Positions 26,985-35,803 of a DNA stretch of 64,000 nucleotides are shown piece by piece; positions within the stretch are counted from its first letter, which is position 1; the number at the start of each line of letters is the position of its first letter. Position numbers and translations under genes: made by a program. This stretch comes from Chloroflexi bacterium 44-23 (lineage in GTDB: Bacteria; Chloroflexota; Anaerolineae; Anaerolineales; Anaerolineaceae). The notes under the pieces are model-generated. The model saw only the letters and a list, made by a program, of their open reading frames with translations, searched no databases and was not told the origin of the DNA. The stretch lies in the NCBI GenBank assembly GCA_001899005.1, contig MKUW01000006.1, positions 222,963-286,962 on the forward strand. Direction: 5' to 3'.

Positions 26985-27514
26985 CAGGCAGCCCGGTCAA
27001 TGGAAATATTGTCTGTATTGATTGTCAAATCAAAATGCGATGGATCATTCCAGTCAACATGATAGAAACGCTCCAAATACATACTGCGATAGCGATCACT
27101 TTGCTCGATTTGCGCTAAAGCAGCCTCAGGATTGACATTCTTTGATTTGCACACATTATTAATACGAGTTTGTCTGCTGGCAATAATACGAATGCGCATA
27201 ATATTGGCAACGTCTTTTAAGACGATATGGCTGGCACGCCCAACGATAATATGTTTGCCTTCATTTGCAAATTCTAATAATATCTTCTTGACCGCAGCCA
27301 AATATGACTGACATGTCTTATCATCCGGGCACAATCCAAACAACTCAAATTCATCTATCATAGCAAGTGCCATGTCTGGAGCACCGATTTGCTTGGCTGC
27401 CTGATTAATGACTTCCCGCCAAATTAATGCGTATCCACAATGCTCAGCTAATAATTTTGCAAACGTGCTTCCACCGCTTCCATATTCCCGGGAAATGGTG
27501 AAAACTGATATCAT
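26957..27514 (-). CDS. Cytidylate kinase-like P-loop protein
   Basis: A 185-residue protein of the cytidylate-kinase-like family, different from housekeeping Cmk. The P-loop is unusual (TISREYGSGGSTFAKLLAEHCG). Further motifs are GKHIIVGRASHIVL and RIRIIASRQTRINNV; the C-terminal half carries DRYRSMYLERFYHVDWNDPSHFDLTINTDN, typical of the family. The ATG at 27514 follows GGAGG. It leads an operon with the nuclease-like gene and hpt, which fits a nucleotide-related function. The substrate is unknown. Confidence 0.88.
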   Translation of the reverse strand: MISVFTISREYGSGGSTFAKLLAEHCGYALIWREVINQAAKQIGAPDMALAMIDEFELFGLCPDDKTCQSYLAAVKKILLEFANEGKHIIVGRASHIVLKDVANIMRIRIIASRQTRINNVCKSKNVNPEAALAQIEQSDRYRSMYLERFYHVDWNDPSHFDLTINTDNISIDRAAWWVAQITKN

Positions 27515-27541
27515 TTTTCCTCCTGTATTCATTCGATCTAA

Positions 27542-27550
27542 ATTATAGCA
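27542..27550 (-). promoter_or_regulatory. Extended -10 promoter of the kinase-hpt operon
   Basis: Minus-strand TGCTATAAT (27550-27542), the same nine bases as before scpA and the epimerase-like gene. Here a leader of about 20 bases with GGAGG follows. Confidence 0.65.
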
Positions 27551-27716
27551 TTGAGTAATTTCAAGCGGTAATATATTGAAAAATGGCGTTTTTACCCCAA
27601 TTGACCACAAAAAAGATGGAAATTTCCGGCTTTACAATTGTTTGCTCGCGTTTTTCTTAAGCGATTGGAATAGGGTAGAATCAAATTGTAAAATGCAATT
27701 TGGATTGGAGTTGAAA

Positions 27717-28829
27717 ATGATTTCGCGAATTGGGATAATTACCGCTGGAAATGATGTGCCCGGGTTGAACGCTGCTATCCGTGCGATTGGCAAAACAGCG
27801 CTTGAAACTGGCATCGAAGTGATCGGGTTTCATGATGGTTTCAATGGTTTGATTACAAACAATGGGCAGCAATTGCTTGGGCCAGACCTATCTGGAATAA
27901 TTACTTTGGGCGGCACAATTTTAGGGACCAGTGAGGATCTGCCTGGAAATGGACTGGAATCCAAATTAATTATTGAAAAAGCCAAAGCTACATACAGGAA
28001 ACAAAAACTCGATGCCCTGATTGTACTGGGTGGCGCAATTATGCAAAATGGCGCTTATGCCTTATCACAGGCCGGATTAAATATCCTCTCCCTGCCAAAA
28101 TCGATATCCAATGATCTGGCATTTACCGATTACACGATCGGTTTCGACACCGCTTTGACCGTTGCAACCGAAGCCATCGACAGACTTCATTCAACTGCTT
28201 ACAGTCATCACCGCATCATTATCGTCGAGATTTTGGGCAGGCATGCTGGCTGGCTCACGCTTGGAGCTGGAATTGCCGGCGGAGCGGATATTATTTTAAT
28301 CCCTGAAATCCCATATTCAATGAAAAACGTTGCTGGTGCAATTGAAAAAAGGAAATTGGATGGCAAAAAATTCAGCATTGTCGCTGTTTCAGAAGGTGCC
28401 CTTACCCAAGAAAATGTTGATTTCTTCACCCGCAATAAAGAAATAAACCGCAAAATGAGAGAAGGTGTTGAGTTTGAAACAATTCACTCGCGTTTAAAAA
28501 CAATTGAAAATCAATATGCTGATAATACAAATCTTCTTTCGCAATTATTGCGTGAATTAACCGGGATTGATACCCGCGTCACTATTCTTGGGTTATTGTT
28601 AAGGGGCGGAACACCTTCCGCCATTGATCGTCTGAGAGCAACTCAGCTCGGTTCCAGCAGTATCTCATTTCTCCAATCCGGAAGTCAGGGAGTTATGCTA
28701 GCCTTCCAGGATAATCAGGTTGTTGGAGTTCCGCTTAAAGATGTGGCGGGCCGGCATAATCCCCTTCCAATTGACCATACATGGATAGATTGTGCCCGCA
28801 AAGTTGGGACTTGTTTTGGCGATGAATAA
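27717..28829 (+). CDS. 6-phosphofructokinase-like protein lacking key catalytic residues
   Basis: The 370-residue protein has the PfkA fold (GIITAGNDVPGLNAAIRA, GGTILGTS, DYTIGFDTALTVATEAIDRLH, VEILGRHAGWLTLGAGIAGGADIILIPE, TILGLLLRGGTPSAIDRL). By alignment to E. coli PfkA, the catalytic Asp127 (PKTIDND) is Ser131 (PKSISND), the Mg/ATP Asp103 (GGDGS) is Ala107 (GGAIM), and Arg72 of the ATP site is Glu73. It is therefore unlikely to be a working ATP-dependent phosphofructokinase; it may be a regulatory paralogue or have another activity. ATG 27717 follows GGAG; a longer open frame begins at 27576. Confidence 0.87.
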   Translation: MISRIGIITAGNDVPGLNAAIRAIGKTALETGIEVIGFHDGFNGLITNNGQQLLGPDLSGIITLGGTILGTSEDLPGNGLESKLIIEKAKATYRKQKLDALIVLGGAIMQNGAYALSQAGLNILSLPKSISNDLAFTDYTIGFDTALTVATEAIDRLHSTAYSHHRIIIVEILGRHAGWLTLGAGIAGGADIILIPEIPYSMKNVAGAIEKRKLDGKKFSIVAVSEGALTQENVDFFTRNKEINRKMREGVEFETIHSRLKTIENQYADNTNLLSQLLRELTGIDTRVTILGLLLRGGTPSAIDRLRATQLGSSSISFLQSGSQGVMLAFQDNQVVGVPLKDVAGRHNPLPIDHTWIDCARKVGTCFGDE

Positions 28830-28880
28830 TCAAGTTTGGGGTTCTTTTATCAAGAATTTTCGTAGAAACCAGAGGCGGTA

Positions 28881-30590
28881 ATGTTTTTACCCACGACAAT
28901 AAGTGAAATGAATCAATTAGGGTGGGATGCGTTGGACGTCATCCTGGTCTCAGGTGATAGCTACATTGACAGCCCATACATCGGTATCGCTGTCATTGGT
29001 CACCTCCTGGTGGATTCCGGTTACCGGGTGGGTGTGATTGCCCAGCCACAACTTAACAGCTTAGACGACATTGGCCGATTAGGAGAACCAAAATTATTTT
29101 GGGGTGTATCTGCCGGCAGCATTGATTCAATGGTCTCAAACTACACAGCCTCGATGAAGAAACGCAAACAGGATGATTACACACCCGGTGGAATCAATAA
29201 TCGTCGTCCTGATCGAGCAACGATTGTCTACACCAATCTGATTCGTCGTTATTTTAAACAAACAGCTCCAGTTGTTCTGGGCGGTTTAGAGGCAAGTCTG
29301 AGACGATTGGCTCATTATGATTACTGGAGTGATCAGATTCGCAGATCAATCCTATTTGATTCAAAAGCTGATTTCTTGATCTACGGTATGGCTGAGCGAT
29401 CAATTCTTGAACTATGCCAGGCACTCGTTGAGAATAAATCGCCATTATCCATGCGCGGATTATGTTACATCGCCAAAGAATCTCCACCTGATTTTCTGGA
29501 ATTGCCATCATTTGAAGAAGTCTCAACAAATAAATATCGTTTTATTGATGGATTTCATACATTCTATAAAAATAATGATCCCATTACGGCAAAAGGATTA
29601 AGTCAAAAGCATGGTGACAGGTACCTGATCCAAAATCCACCTGCTTTTTTCCTTACCCAGCCGGAGATTGATCATGTCTATAGCCTGAATTATGAGCGGG
29701 AACTGCACCCTTTTTATCGCAAACAAGGCGAAGTGCGTGCTCTTGAAACCATTCGCTTTTCAATAAATACACACCAAGGCTGTTATGGCGAATGTAACTT
29801 TTGTGCAATTGCAGTCCATGAAGGCCGCACAATTCGCTGGAGGAGCCAGGAATCCATTCTTGCTGAAGGCCATATTATCTCCAAACTTCCAGGCTTTAAA
29901 GGATTTATCCAAGATGTTGGTGGAGCGACTGCCAATATGTATGGCTTTGAATGCAACAAGAAAGTGACCCGCGGCGCTTGCCCGGAGCGGCGTTGCCTTT
30001 TTCCGGTCATGTGCAACGCATTACGGCCAACGCATCAGCCGCAAATAACACTTTTAAAGGCATTAAGAGAAATACCCGCTGTTAAAAAAGTTTTTGTAGG
30101 CTCAGGTCTCCGCTACGATCTTATTATTAATGATCACCGATTTGGAAGTCGTTACCTGGCGGAGATTGTTGATCAGCATGTCTCTGGGCAATTGAAAGTT
30201 GCCCCGGAGCATACTGATCCGACAATTTTAGCTCTGATGGGAAAACCAAAAATTGAAAAGCTACTTGAGTTCAAAAAGAAGTTCGACGCGCTCAACAAAA
30301 TAAATGGAAAGCGTCAATTTCTCACTTATTATTTCATCGCTGCCTATCCGGGTTGTGATGAAAAAGAAATGCAGGCCATGCAGCGATTCGTTAGCCGGCA
30401 ATTGAATACCACACCGGAGCAGGTCCAGATCTTTACCCCCACCCCCTCCACCTATGCCAGTGTCATGTATTACACCGAAATCAACCCTTTTACCATGCAA
30501 CCAATTTTTGTAGAGAAATCGCTGGCGAAAAAGAACCGTCAAAAAGAAACCCTTACCAAACCATCCAATAGGAAAAAATTGCATGCCTGA
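28881..30590 (+). CDS. YgiQ family radical SAM protein (UPF0313)
   Basis: A 569-residue radical SAM protein of unknown reaction. The Fe-S motif is GCYGECNFCAIAVHEGR (CxxxCxxC), preceded by an N-terminal B12-binding-like region (DVILVSGDSYIDSPYIGIAVIGHLLVDSGYRVGVI). Family hallmarks are the RGACPERRCLFPVMC block and the tail QVQIFTPTPSTYASVMYYTEINPFT. Size is normal for YgiQ. GAGGCGG precedes the ATG. The next gene overlaps its end by eight bases. Confidence 0.95.
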   Translation: MFLPTTISEMNQLGWDALDVILVSGDSYIDSPYIGIAVIGHLLVDSGYRVGVIAQPQLNSLDDIGRLGEPKLFWGVSAGSIDSMVSNYTASMKKRKQDDYTPGGINNRRPDRATIVYTNLIRRYFKQTAPVVLGGLEASLRRLAHYDYWSDQIRRSILFDSKADFLIYGMAERSILELCQALVENKSPLSMRGLCYIAKESPPDFLELPSFEEVSTNKYRFIDGFHTFYKNNDPITAKGLSQKHGDRYLIQNPPAFFLTQPEIDHVYSLNYERELHPFYRKQGEVRALETIRFSINTHQGCYGECNFCAIAVHEGRTIRWRSQESILAEGHIISKLPGFKGFIQDVGGATANMYGFECNKKVTRGACPERRCLFPVMCNALRPTHQPQITLLKALREIPAVKKVFVGSGLRYDLIINDHRFGSRYLAEIVDQHVSGQLKVAPEHTDPTILALMGKPKIEKLLEFKKKFDALNKINGKRQFLTYYFIAAYPGCDEKEMQAMQRFVSRQLNTTPEQVQIFTPTPSTYASVMYYTEINPFTMQPIFVEKSLAKKNRQKETLTKPSNRKKLHA

Positions 30591-31725
30591 AATCTTCTTC
30601 GTCATACCGCCCGGATTGGAAGCCATTGCTGCCCGTGAAGCACTGGATACATTAACTCTTTATTCAGACAAGCTGGCAAAAGAAGGACTTTCTTCTTTTC
30701 CTGAAATTAAATGCAGTTGGAATTTCATCCACATAGCCAACCGTGAACTGCGAGTGCCGACCCGTATATTGGTACGCTTAGGGAATTTCCGGGCAACAAA
30801 TTTTGCTGAACTTGTCAAAAAAGCTGCCCGCATCACTTGGTCCGACTTCCTTTCAAAAAATAGTACCATCACCATTCGAACTACCTGTAAAAAGTCGAAA
30901 CTTTACCACTCTGATGCAGTTACAGAACGGGTTCACAAAGCCATTGAAATGCAAATGCAGCAAAAGATAAATCTTGCAAAACACAAAGAAGAGGACGAGC
31001 CTTCTCCTATCGATCAATTAATTTTAGTCAGATTGGTTGATGATGAAGTGGAAATCAGTATTGATTCATCAGGCGAACCTTTATATAAACGTGGTTATCG
31101 CCTGGCGAGTGCCAAAGCACCAATCCGGGAAAATCTTGCAGCAGCAGTTTTGCTCGCATCCGGATGGAAGTATGATCAACCGCTCATAGATCCTTTCTGC
31201 GGCTCAGGCACCTTCCCAATCGAAGCCGCTTTACTTCAGAATAAGATTCCCCCCGGTGCCAATCGGAGTTTCGCCTACCAAAACTGGCCAGTTTTTCAAA
31301 AACAATTAAAGTTCTTACCCGCCAATTTACCATTGTCCGGACCAAAAGTTCCAGCAAGAAATAATATTTATGGATCCGACCGGGACCAAGGGGCAGTTCA
31401 AGCAGCAATCGAGAATGGCAAGCGTGCCGGAGTTGAAAAATACATTCAATGGAACTGGCACGCCTTCTCAGACCTGCCGCTATACGAACAACCGGGTTGG
31501 ATCATCACCAACCCCCCTTATGGTCAGCGAATTTCCTCAAACAAGGACCTTCGTAATCTATACGCACAATTTGGCAAGATCGTCCTGAATAATTTTAAGG
31601 ATTGGCAAATCGTTTTCCTGTGCTCAGACATTAAATTGGCAACTCAGACTCAACTGAAACTCAAGCCGCTCCTAAAATTCTCCAACGGCGGGATTAGAGT
31701 GACTGCATATTCAGCCAGGGTTTAA
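30583..31725 (+). CDS. THUMP-domain class I RNA methyltransferase (RlmL/RlmK-like)
   Basis: A 380-residue SAM-dependent N2-guanine-type rRNA or tRNA methyltransferase. The N-terminal THUMP region covers about 50-160. The catalytic domain has GYRLASAKAPIRENLAAAVLLASGW, the SAM motif LIDPFCGSGTFPIEAALL, IYGSDRDQGAVQAAIENGKRAGV and the NPPY motif IITNPPYGQRI. This corresponds to the N-terminal half of E. coli RlmL (YcbY); the RlmK half is missing, as in most phyla. It overlaps ygiQ by eight bases. The exact target base is not deducible. Confidence 0.92.
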   Translation: MPEIFFVIPPGLEAIAAREALDTLTLYSDKLAKEGLSSFPEIKCSWNFIHIANRELRVPTRILVRLGNFRATNFAELVKKAARITWSDFLSKNSTITIRTTCKKSKLYHSDAVTERVHKAIEMQMQQKINLAKHKEEDEPSPIDQLILVRLVDDEVEISIDSSGEPLYKRGYRLASAKAPIRENLAAAVLLASGWKYDQPLIDPFCGSGTFPIEAALLQNKIPPGANRSFAYQNWPVFQKQLKFLPANLPLSGPKVPARNNIYGSDRDQGAVQAAIENGKRAGVEKYIQWNWHAFSDLPLYEQPGWIITNPPYGQRISSNKDLRNLYAQFGKIVLNNFKDWQIVFLCSDIKLATQTQLKLKPLLKFSNGGIRVTAYSARV

Positions 31726-31880
31726 TTCAAGTTGTTATGGGTAATTTAAAATTTGGATCAATGATGCTCTCTATTTGTACCCATTAAGTTAATTTAATTA
31801 ATGCTCAACACCCTCCTTTCAAGAATTTGCGTTTTTCATTTTGATACTTTAATTGAAACCTATGGCAACTGATGGGTAAC

Positions 31881-31970
31881 AATCATTGCGAGGAGGGCGT
31901 TTAACAATCGACGCAGCAATCCTGTCCTATACGAGAAAGAGTGCTTCGTTGCGCTACTCCTCATCACAAA
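31881..31970. repeat. REP/MITE-like imperfect palindrome
   Basis: CATTGCGAGGAG (from 31884) with ACGCAGCAATCC mirrors TGCTTCGTTGCGCTACTCCTC further down: GAGGAG/CTCCTC and ACGCAGCA/TGCTTCGT pair across about 25 bases. Elements with the CATTGCGAGGAG...GACGAAGCAATC theme recur in many bacterial genomes as interspersed palindromes. It marks the start of the accessory region. Confidence 0.6.
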
Positions 31971-31990
31971 AAGTAGTGGTTGTCAGGTCG

Positions 31991-32569
31991 GTTACGAATT
32001 AACTTGAGAAAAAAGTCAAAAGGCTTTCCTTCCGAGGGGTATGATGATTCTTTCACGTTAGATATCCCGTAAGGGAGAAGCATCCGGGAATCTATTCCAT
32101 CCTCTAATAACATAATCACCGCGGATGCTTCGCCCATGCGACAACGACTGAAAACAAAAAGATATGGTGCGTTTCGAACGCATCCTGAGCCTTGCCTGCA
32201 TTGCGTTTTGATATTTCATCCTCGAATACCACCTTTCGGCAGTGTAGCGGAATCTGCTCATAACATAAAGAGGTGGTACGTTACGAACCAGTTTGAGAAA
32301 TAAAATTGTAAAAGGTTTTCCTTCCGTGGGGTATTGTGTCTCTTCCACGTGAGATCTCTCGTAAGGGCGAAGCATCCGGGAAACTATTCCATCCTCTAAT
32401 AACATACCCACCGCGGATGCTTCGCCCATGCGACAACGACTGAAAATATAAAGATATATTGCGTTTCGAACGTATCCTGTGCCTTACCTGCATTACGTTT
32501 TGATATTTCATTCTCGAATACCACCTTTCGGAGGTATTGACGAATCTACTGCTGCTGCTGCTGCTCATG
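31991..32569. repeat. Tandem duplication, period 292 bp, each unit with an internal inverted repeat
   Basis: Unit A (31991-32261) and unit B (32280-32569) share long blocks, for example AAGCATCCGGG at 32078 and 32370, ATTCCATCCTCTAATAACAT, GCTTCGCCCATGCGACAACG and TCGAATACCACCTTTCGG. Each unit holds an inverted pair: in B, 14-bp arms at 32365-32378 and 32414-32427 match perfectly; in A one base differs. Unit B ends in a short (CTG/TGC) run. Minus-strand open frames of 99 and 123 codons span the units but repeat with them and look non-coding. Confidence 0.85.
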
Positions 32570-33254
32570 ACAAAACTCAAACAAGTTGGGCTGGGGCAAG
32601 GACAAGCCCCTATTTTTCAGCCCGAGCATATAATCGATGAATATCAATTTTGCGGTGGATGGCTAGATAAGTCTGAAGGTCGGGTTGATTAAAGCATTCC
32701 CCGCATTTGAACATGGTATTGATGGTGCAGGTAGTTTTATACACAACGATACGGCACGACCAGTTTATTTATTCTACTGGAATAAAATGAACGGCATATA
32801 ATAACCTCTTTACGTTCATAAAATATCATAATAAATGATTCTTTTGGGTAAACCAGCTCATGTGATAATACAAAAGAAAAATGATTTCTGTGAATGTCCC
32901 CAAAAAGAGTTTAGGTTCTTGCGAATGTTTTGAATCACGAAGAGCATCGCTCGAATTAATAAAAATTCCAGACTGCCATTGTAGATAGCTTCGCAAAATT
33001 CTTTTGTCTCCAACAATTAATATAAAACCGCTTAAAATGTTGAAATAGGCTGATGATGGTAAACTTAAGCTCCAATAATTATGAATACTTGAGGATTAAT
33101 GTCTAATTACACTGCAACTGCGGTTGCCTGCCCTAACATCGCCTTCGCAAAGTAATCACAATCGACAACCGATTTATATTAACGCGCGGATAGAGATCCC
33201 TGAGCCTACACGTAGAAAACAAAACAGGTAACTCGGCAGTAGACTGTCAGAATC
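32570..33254. other. Gene-free stretch between repeat and recombinase
   Basis: No open frame of note, no tRNA and no clear terminator is seen. The sequence is AT-rich with many stops and may be decayed mobile DNA. Confidence 0.5.
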
Positions 33255-34226
33255 TTATTTATTATTATCCTCCGGTACCAAAAAACCCTTTGGTACGTAT
33301 TTATAAGTCACATCAATTCGAGCATGCCCCAATAGTTCTGAGATTTGCCGACGAGCGCCACGATCATCCAATCCTTGGTCAAGAAATTCGAGATATCTAT
33401 TTTGAGCATAATTTGCACGCAACCGATGTACTCCACTTATTGCAATTCCCAGCTCTTTTGTTGTGTCTAGCATAGTTCGCCGAAAACCAGCCCGCCAAGA
33501 AGCACTCGGGGTAAATATAAATTGTTTTGAACGGTTTAACCTAAGGATCAGATCTTCCGGGATTGGCACCGGTCGATAGCGGCCCCCTTTTCCGGTGATA
33601 TGCAGCAGGTTGTGCTCCACATCAATATTTTGCCCTTGCATTCCAGCTAGTTCATCTTCCCGCAGCCCACAACGTAATGCCAGCTCTGCCGGCAACGCAT
33701 AAGCCGATTTTTTCTCCTTCAAGAATTCAACCACCTTCACTGAATCTTCTGTTCGATAGCCAAAACGTGGTGCGCGCACATTGCTATCATCCCGAAAAGA
33801 TTTTGCCCATCCGCGGAATTCCGGAGTAATCGGAGATGGAGTTTTCGACCAACCGAGTTTTAAGCATCCAAGATGAACTTTTTCAAGCGCCGCTAGCAGT
33901 TTGTTCACAGTTCCTGGCGCGGAATAAGTGTAATGTTCTTCAAATGTCGTCATGATGATGTCTGGATTCAGTAACCTGGCCAACAAACCCTCATCTGTAA
34001 TTTCCTCTGCACGTTTGAAGAATAAGGTTGCCGTTTGAAAATATGTTCGACGAGTGTTGATTCCCAAAATGACAGGTAATGGCTGAGTGGGATCTCCGTC
34101 TGGTCGAAGTGACTTCTTGACAGAGGTCACACCACATTCGGTTTTATACTTCTCGATTTGTTCTTTACCCCAGGTAACTTTAGCAAGAGCATGATTGACC
34201 TGGTTTGAAATGGATGACAATGACAA
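33255..34226 (-). CDS. Tyrosine recombinase (phage-integrase family)
   Basis: A 323-residue site-specific recombinase. An N-terminal SAM-like core-binding part is followed by the catalytic set: Arg in LALRCGLREDELAGMQ, Lys in HITGKGGRYRPVPI, HxxR in ISGVHRLRANYA, His in ISELLGHARIDVTYKYV with Tyr about nine residues later. Start uncertain: a TTG at 34226, no clear Shine-Dalgarno. It stands between repeats and a small regulator module, with no phage structural genes, so it probably belongs to a genomic island or a remnant. Confidence 0.87.
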   Translation of the reverse strand: MSLSSISNQVNHALAKVTWGKEQIEKYKTECGVTSVKKSLRPDGDPTQPLPVILGINTRRTYFQTATLFFKRAEEITDEGLLARLLNPDIIMTTFEEHYTYSAPGTVNKLLAALEKVHLGCLKLGWSKTPSPITPEFRGWAKSFRDDSNVRAPRFGYRTEDSVKVVEFLKEKKSAYALPAELALRCGLREDELAGMQGQNIDVEHNLLHITGKGGRYRPVPIPEDLILRLNRSKQFIFTPSASWRAGFRRTMLDTTKELGIAISGVHRLRANYAQNRYLEFLDQGLDDRGARRQISELLGHARIDVTYKYVPKGFLVPEDNNK

Positions 34227-34654
34227 GCTATACCGCTTTCATCGGCTTTGGAAATCGCTTCCAGCCGTTTCTAGTATTACAGAAATATTTTTTTGTTGTG
34301 CCGTTAAGCCTTTCGTCGAGATAATCTCGGCGTACGCGCCCCTATTAAGGGGTTTAACAGGGTTTTGCACTTCGCGATGCCGGCGACCCTGAAGCGCCCT
34401 GCCTGGCATCTGCGGACTGGTTTTAGCCTGTCAAGAATGAACAGGCCGGCAAGCGCAGGACTTGCCTTATGCACCGTCAATAACCTACGTTGAAATTAAT
34501 CTTGCGTTAGGGGGAACCAACCAACGTTGAGAAAAGCAATTTGTCTGCATATTAAGCCTGTATCAACTGGTGATAGCAAGCAGAGACAAGATGTACTTTA
34601 ACTAAACCATAAATCAATCAGTTATTACAAGTACCCTCTTTACAAAAAAAGTGC
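34227..34654. other. Gene-free stretch upstream of recombinase and RHH gene
   Basis: No coding frame is supported. It contains several GC-rich short palindromic patches (around 34380-34470) unlike the AT-rich neighbours, perhaps recombination or repeat remnants. Confidence 0.4.
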
Positions 34655-34683
34655 TTGATTAAGTAATACATATGTATTACAAT
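34655..34683 (+). promoter_or_regulatory. Promoter with an 18-bp palindromic operator in its spacer
   Basis: TTGATT (34655-34660), 17 bases, TACAAT (34678-34683). The perfect palindrome GTAATACATATGTATTAC (34663-34680) fills the spacer. A dimeric regulator bound here would block RNA polymerase. The first downstream gene is a ribbon-helix-helix protein, so autorepression is the likely use. Confidence 0.75.
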
Positions 34684-34710
34684 TATATTAATCTTATCAA
34701 GGAGTTCGAA

Positions 34711-34938
34711 ATGCCTAAGAAAAACTCATCTATCAAACCAGTTCGTTCTTTTCGGCTCAGCGTCGAATGCATTCATCAATTGAAAGACCTCTCTGGAACT
34801 ATGGGGCGTAGCGAAGGTGATGTGGTTGAAGTGTCCATCGACCGGATGTATCGAGAAGAAATCCGTTTTGGAAATCTTTTGATCAGCGAAGGTCAAAAAC
34901 CTGAAGACAACTACAAAGTAGAAAAGAAAGAGGGGTAA
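34711..34938 (+). CDS. Ribbon-helix-helix DNA-binding protein
   Basis: A 75-residue CopG/Arc-like protein: basic N-terminus, beta-strand VRSFRLSVE, then helices in CIHQLKDLSGTMGRSEGDVVEVSIDRMYREEI, with the GRSEGDVVE turn typical of RHH proteins. The acidic/basic tail could bind a partner. The ATG at 34711 follows AAGGAG seven bases away; an upstream in-frame ATG at 34672 would overlap the promoter. Two bases separate it from the next gene, an antitoxin-toxin-like arrangement. It probably binds the palindrome at 34663-34680. Confidence 0.8.
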   Translation: MPKKNSSIKPVRSFRLSVECIHQLKDLSGTMGRSEGDVVEVSIDRMYREEIRFGNLLISEGQKPEDNYKVEKKEG

Positions 34939-34940
34939 AG

Positions 34941-35396
34941 ATGATTGCTGGATTGTTTCACATGGTGTGGAAAGTCATTTGGAACACATTTGTGATCATT
35001 ATCTGTGCCAGCTTAATTTTTGTTGGTTATAAGGCTAACCAACCTATGACAGTGGTCGGAGTGCCAAAAGGTATGACTTACGTCGAGTTCATCCAGAATC
35101 GTCTCGATGCTGTAAAAACGGTCGAGCCTTCCCGTTGTGGTTGGGGAATGATGTTATCACTGGTCACCCTGGGTCCCATCTATTCATTCGTTTATACAGA
35201 AGTTGGAATTCACCCGGACGGATTTCTTGCTCGTGGTACAGCCAATGATCCAGATATCCCAAAGGATGTAGCCGGCGCGAAGTGGTATGAAGTTCCTGGT
35301 ATTTGGTGGAATACGATTGAAAGATTATCCTGGACGATGTTGGGTAAGCCAGAACCGTACGGGTGTCAATTTAAACAAATAGATGGGCTAGAATGA
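34941..35396 (+). CDS. Unrecognised membrane-anchored protein paired with the RHH protein
   Basis: A 151-residue protein with one N-terminal membrane segment (about 12-32, VIWNTFVIIICASLIFVGY). A presumed outside domain follows, with motifs such as GMTYVEFIQNRLDAVKTVEPSRCGWGMMLSLVTLGPIYSFVYTEVG and the Trp-rich KWYEVPGIWWNTIERLSWTM. I do not recognise the family. GAGGGG precedes the ATG and the gene is in one transcript with the RHH gene. A near-identical but truncated copy of its 3' half lies at 42945-43151. Toxin, inhibitor or structural role are all open. Confidence 0.7.
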   Translation: MIAGLFHMVWKVIWNTFVIIICASLIFVGYKANQPMTVVGVPKGMTYVEFIQNRLDAVKTVEPSRCGWGMMLSLVTLGPIYSFVYTEVGIHPDGFLARGTANDPDIPKDVAGAKWYEVPGIWWNTIERLSWTMLGKPEPYGCQFKQIDGLE

Positions 35397-35614
35397 CAGT
35401 GATACCTGTACCTTGTTCAAAGCCTGAATATGCCTGTTTGGATGAATTTATTATTGTCCTGGTAACAAAGCGAATAATTTTCCAAAAAAAACGTTTTCAC
35501 AATGGTACTGAAGGCATTTTTTACAAACCAATTATTTATACCCTGACTACAAGTAGAAAAAGTCTACCTGAAACAGGCATGCATCGGATGAAAATAGGTG
35601 AAGGCTCCACTTAG
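35393..35614 (+). CDS. Doubtful small open frame after the membrane protein
   Basis: A 73-codon frame whose ATG overlaps the preceding stop (ATGA). No recognisable motif, and the composition is not convincing. It may be a real coupled gene or chance. The following 35615-35803 holds nothing evident. Confidence 0.3.
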   Translation: MTVIPVPCSKPEYACLDEFIIVLVTKRIIFQKKRFHNGTEGIFYKPIIYTLTTSRKSLPETGMHRMKIGEGST

Positions 35615-35803
35615 TATATAGTTTTTTTAAATCCAAATAAAAACATCAAATCCTAGCCGTTTATCTGCCAGCATGGCAAATCCTGATCTTAGGCGATGTG
35701 GTCCACATCCTGCCCATGATAACTCCTTAGCGGAAATTACCGGGGGCATAGACAATTGAGCCGACAGAGAACCCTTCCTTTTAAAACAATATCTATTTAG
35801 GAA

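Noticed and set aside
32548..32566. CTG/TGC trinucleotide run as a microsatellite
   Set aside because: Only about five units at the end of repeat unit B; too short to mean much.
31991..32569. Integron attC sites
   Set aside because: Inverted arms suggested attC, but no clear RYYYAAC/GTTRRRY pair in the right geometry, no cassette genes, and the recombinase lacks an evident IntI-specific insert.
32058..32580. Minus-strand open frames of 123 and 99 codons
   Set aside because: They lie across the tandem repeat and their sequences repeat with it; no start signal, no recognisable motif.
32570..34710. tRNA gene or att site next to the recombinase
   Set aside because: No cloverleaf or T-arm motif was found on either strand in this stretch.
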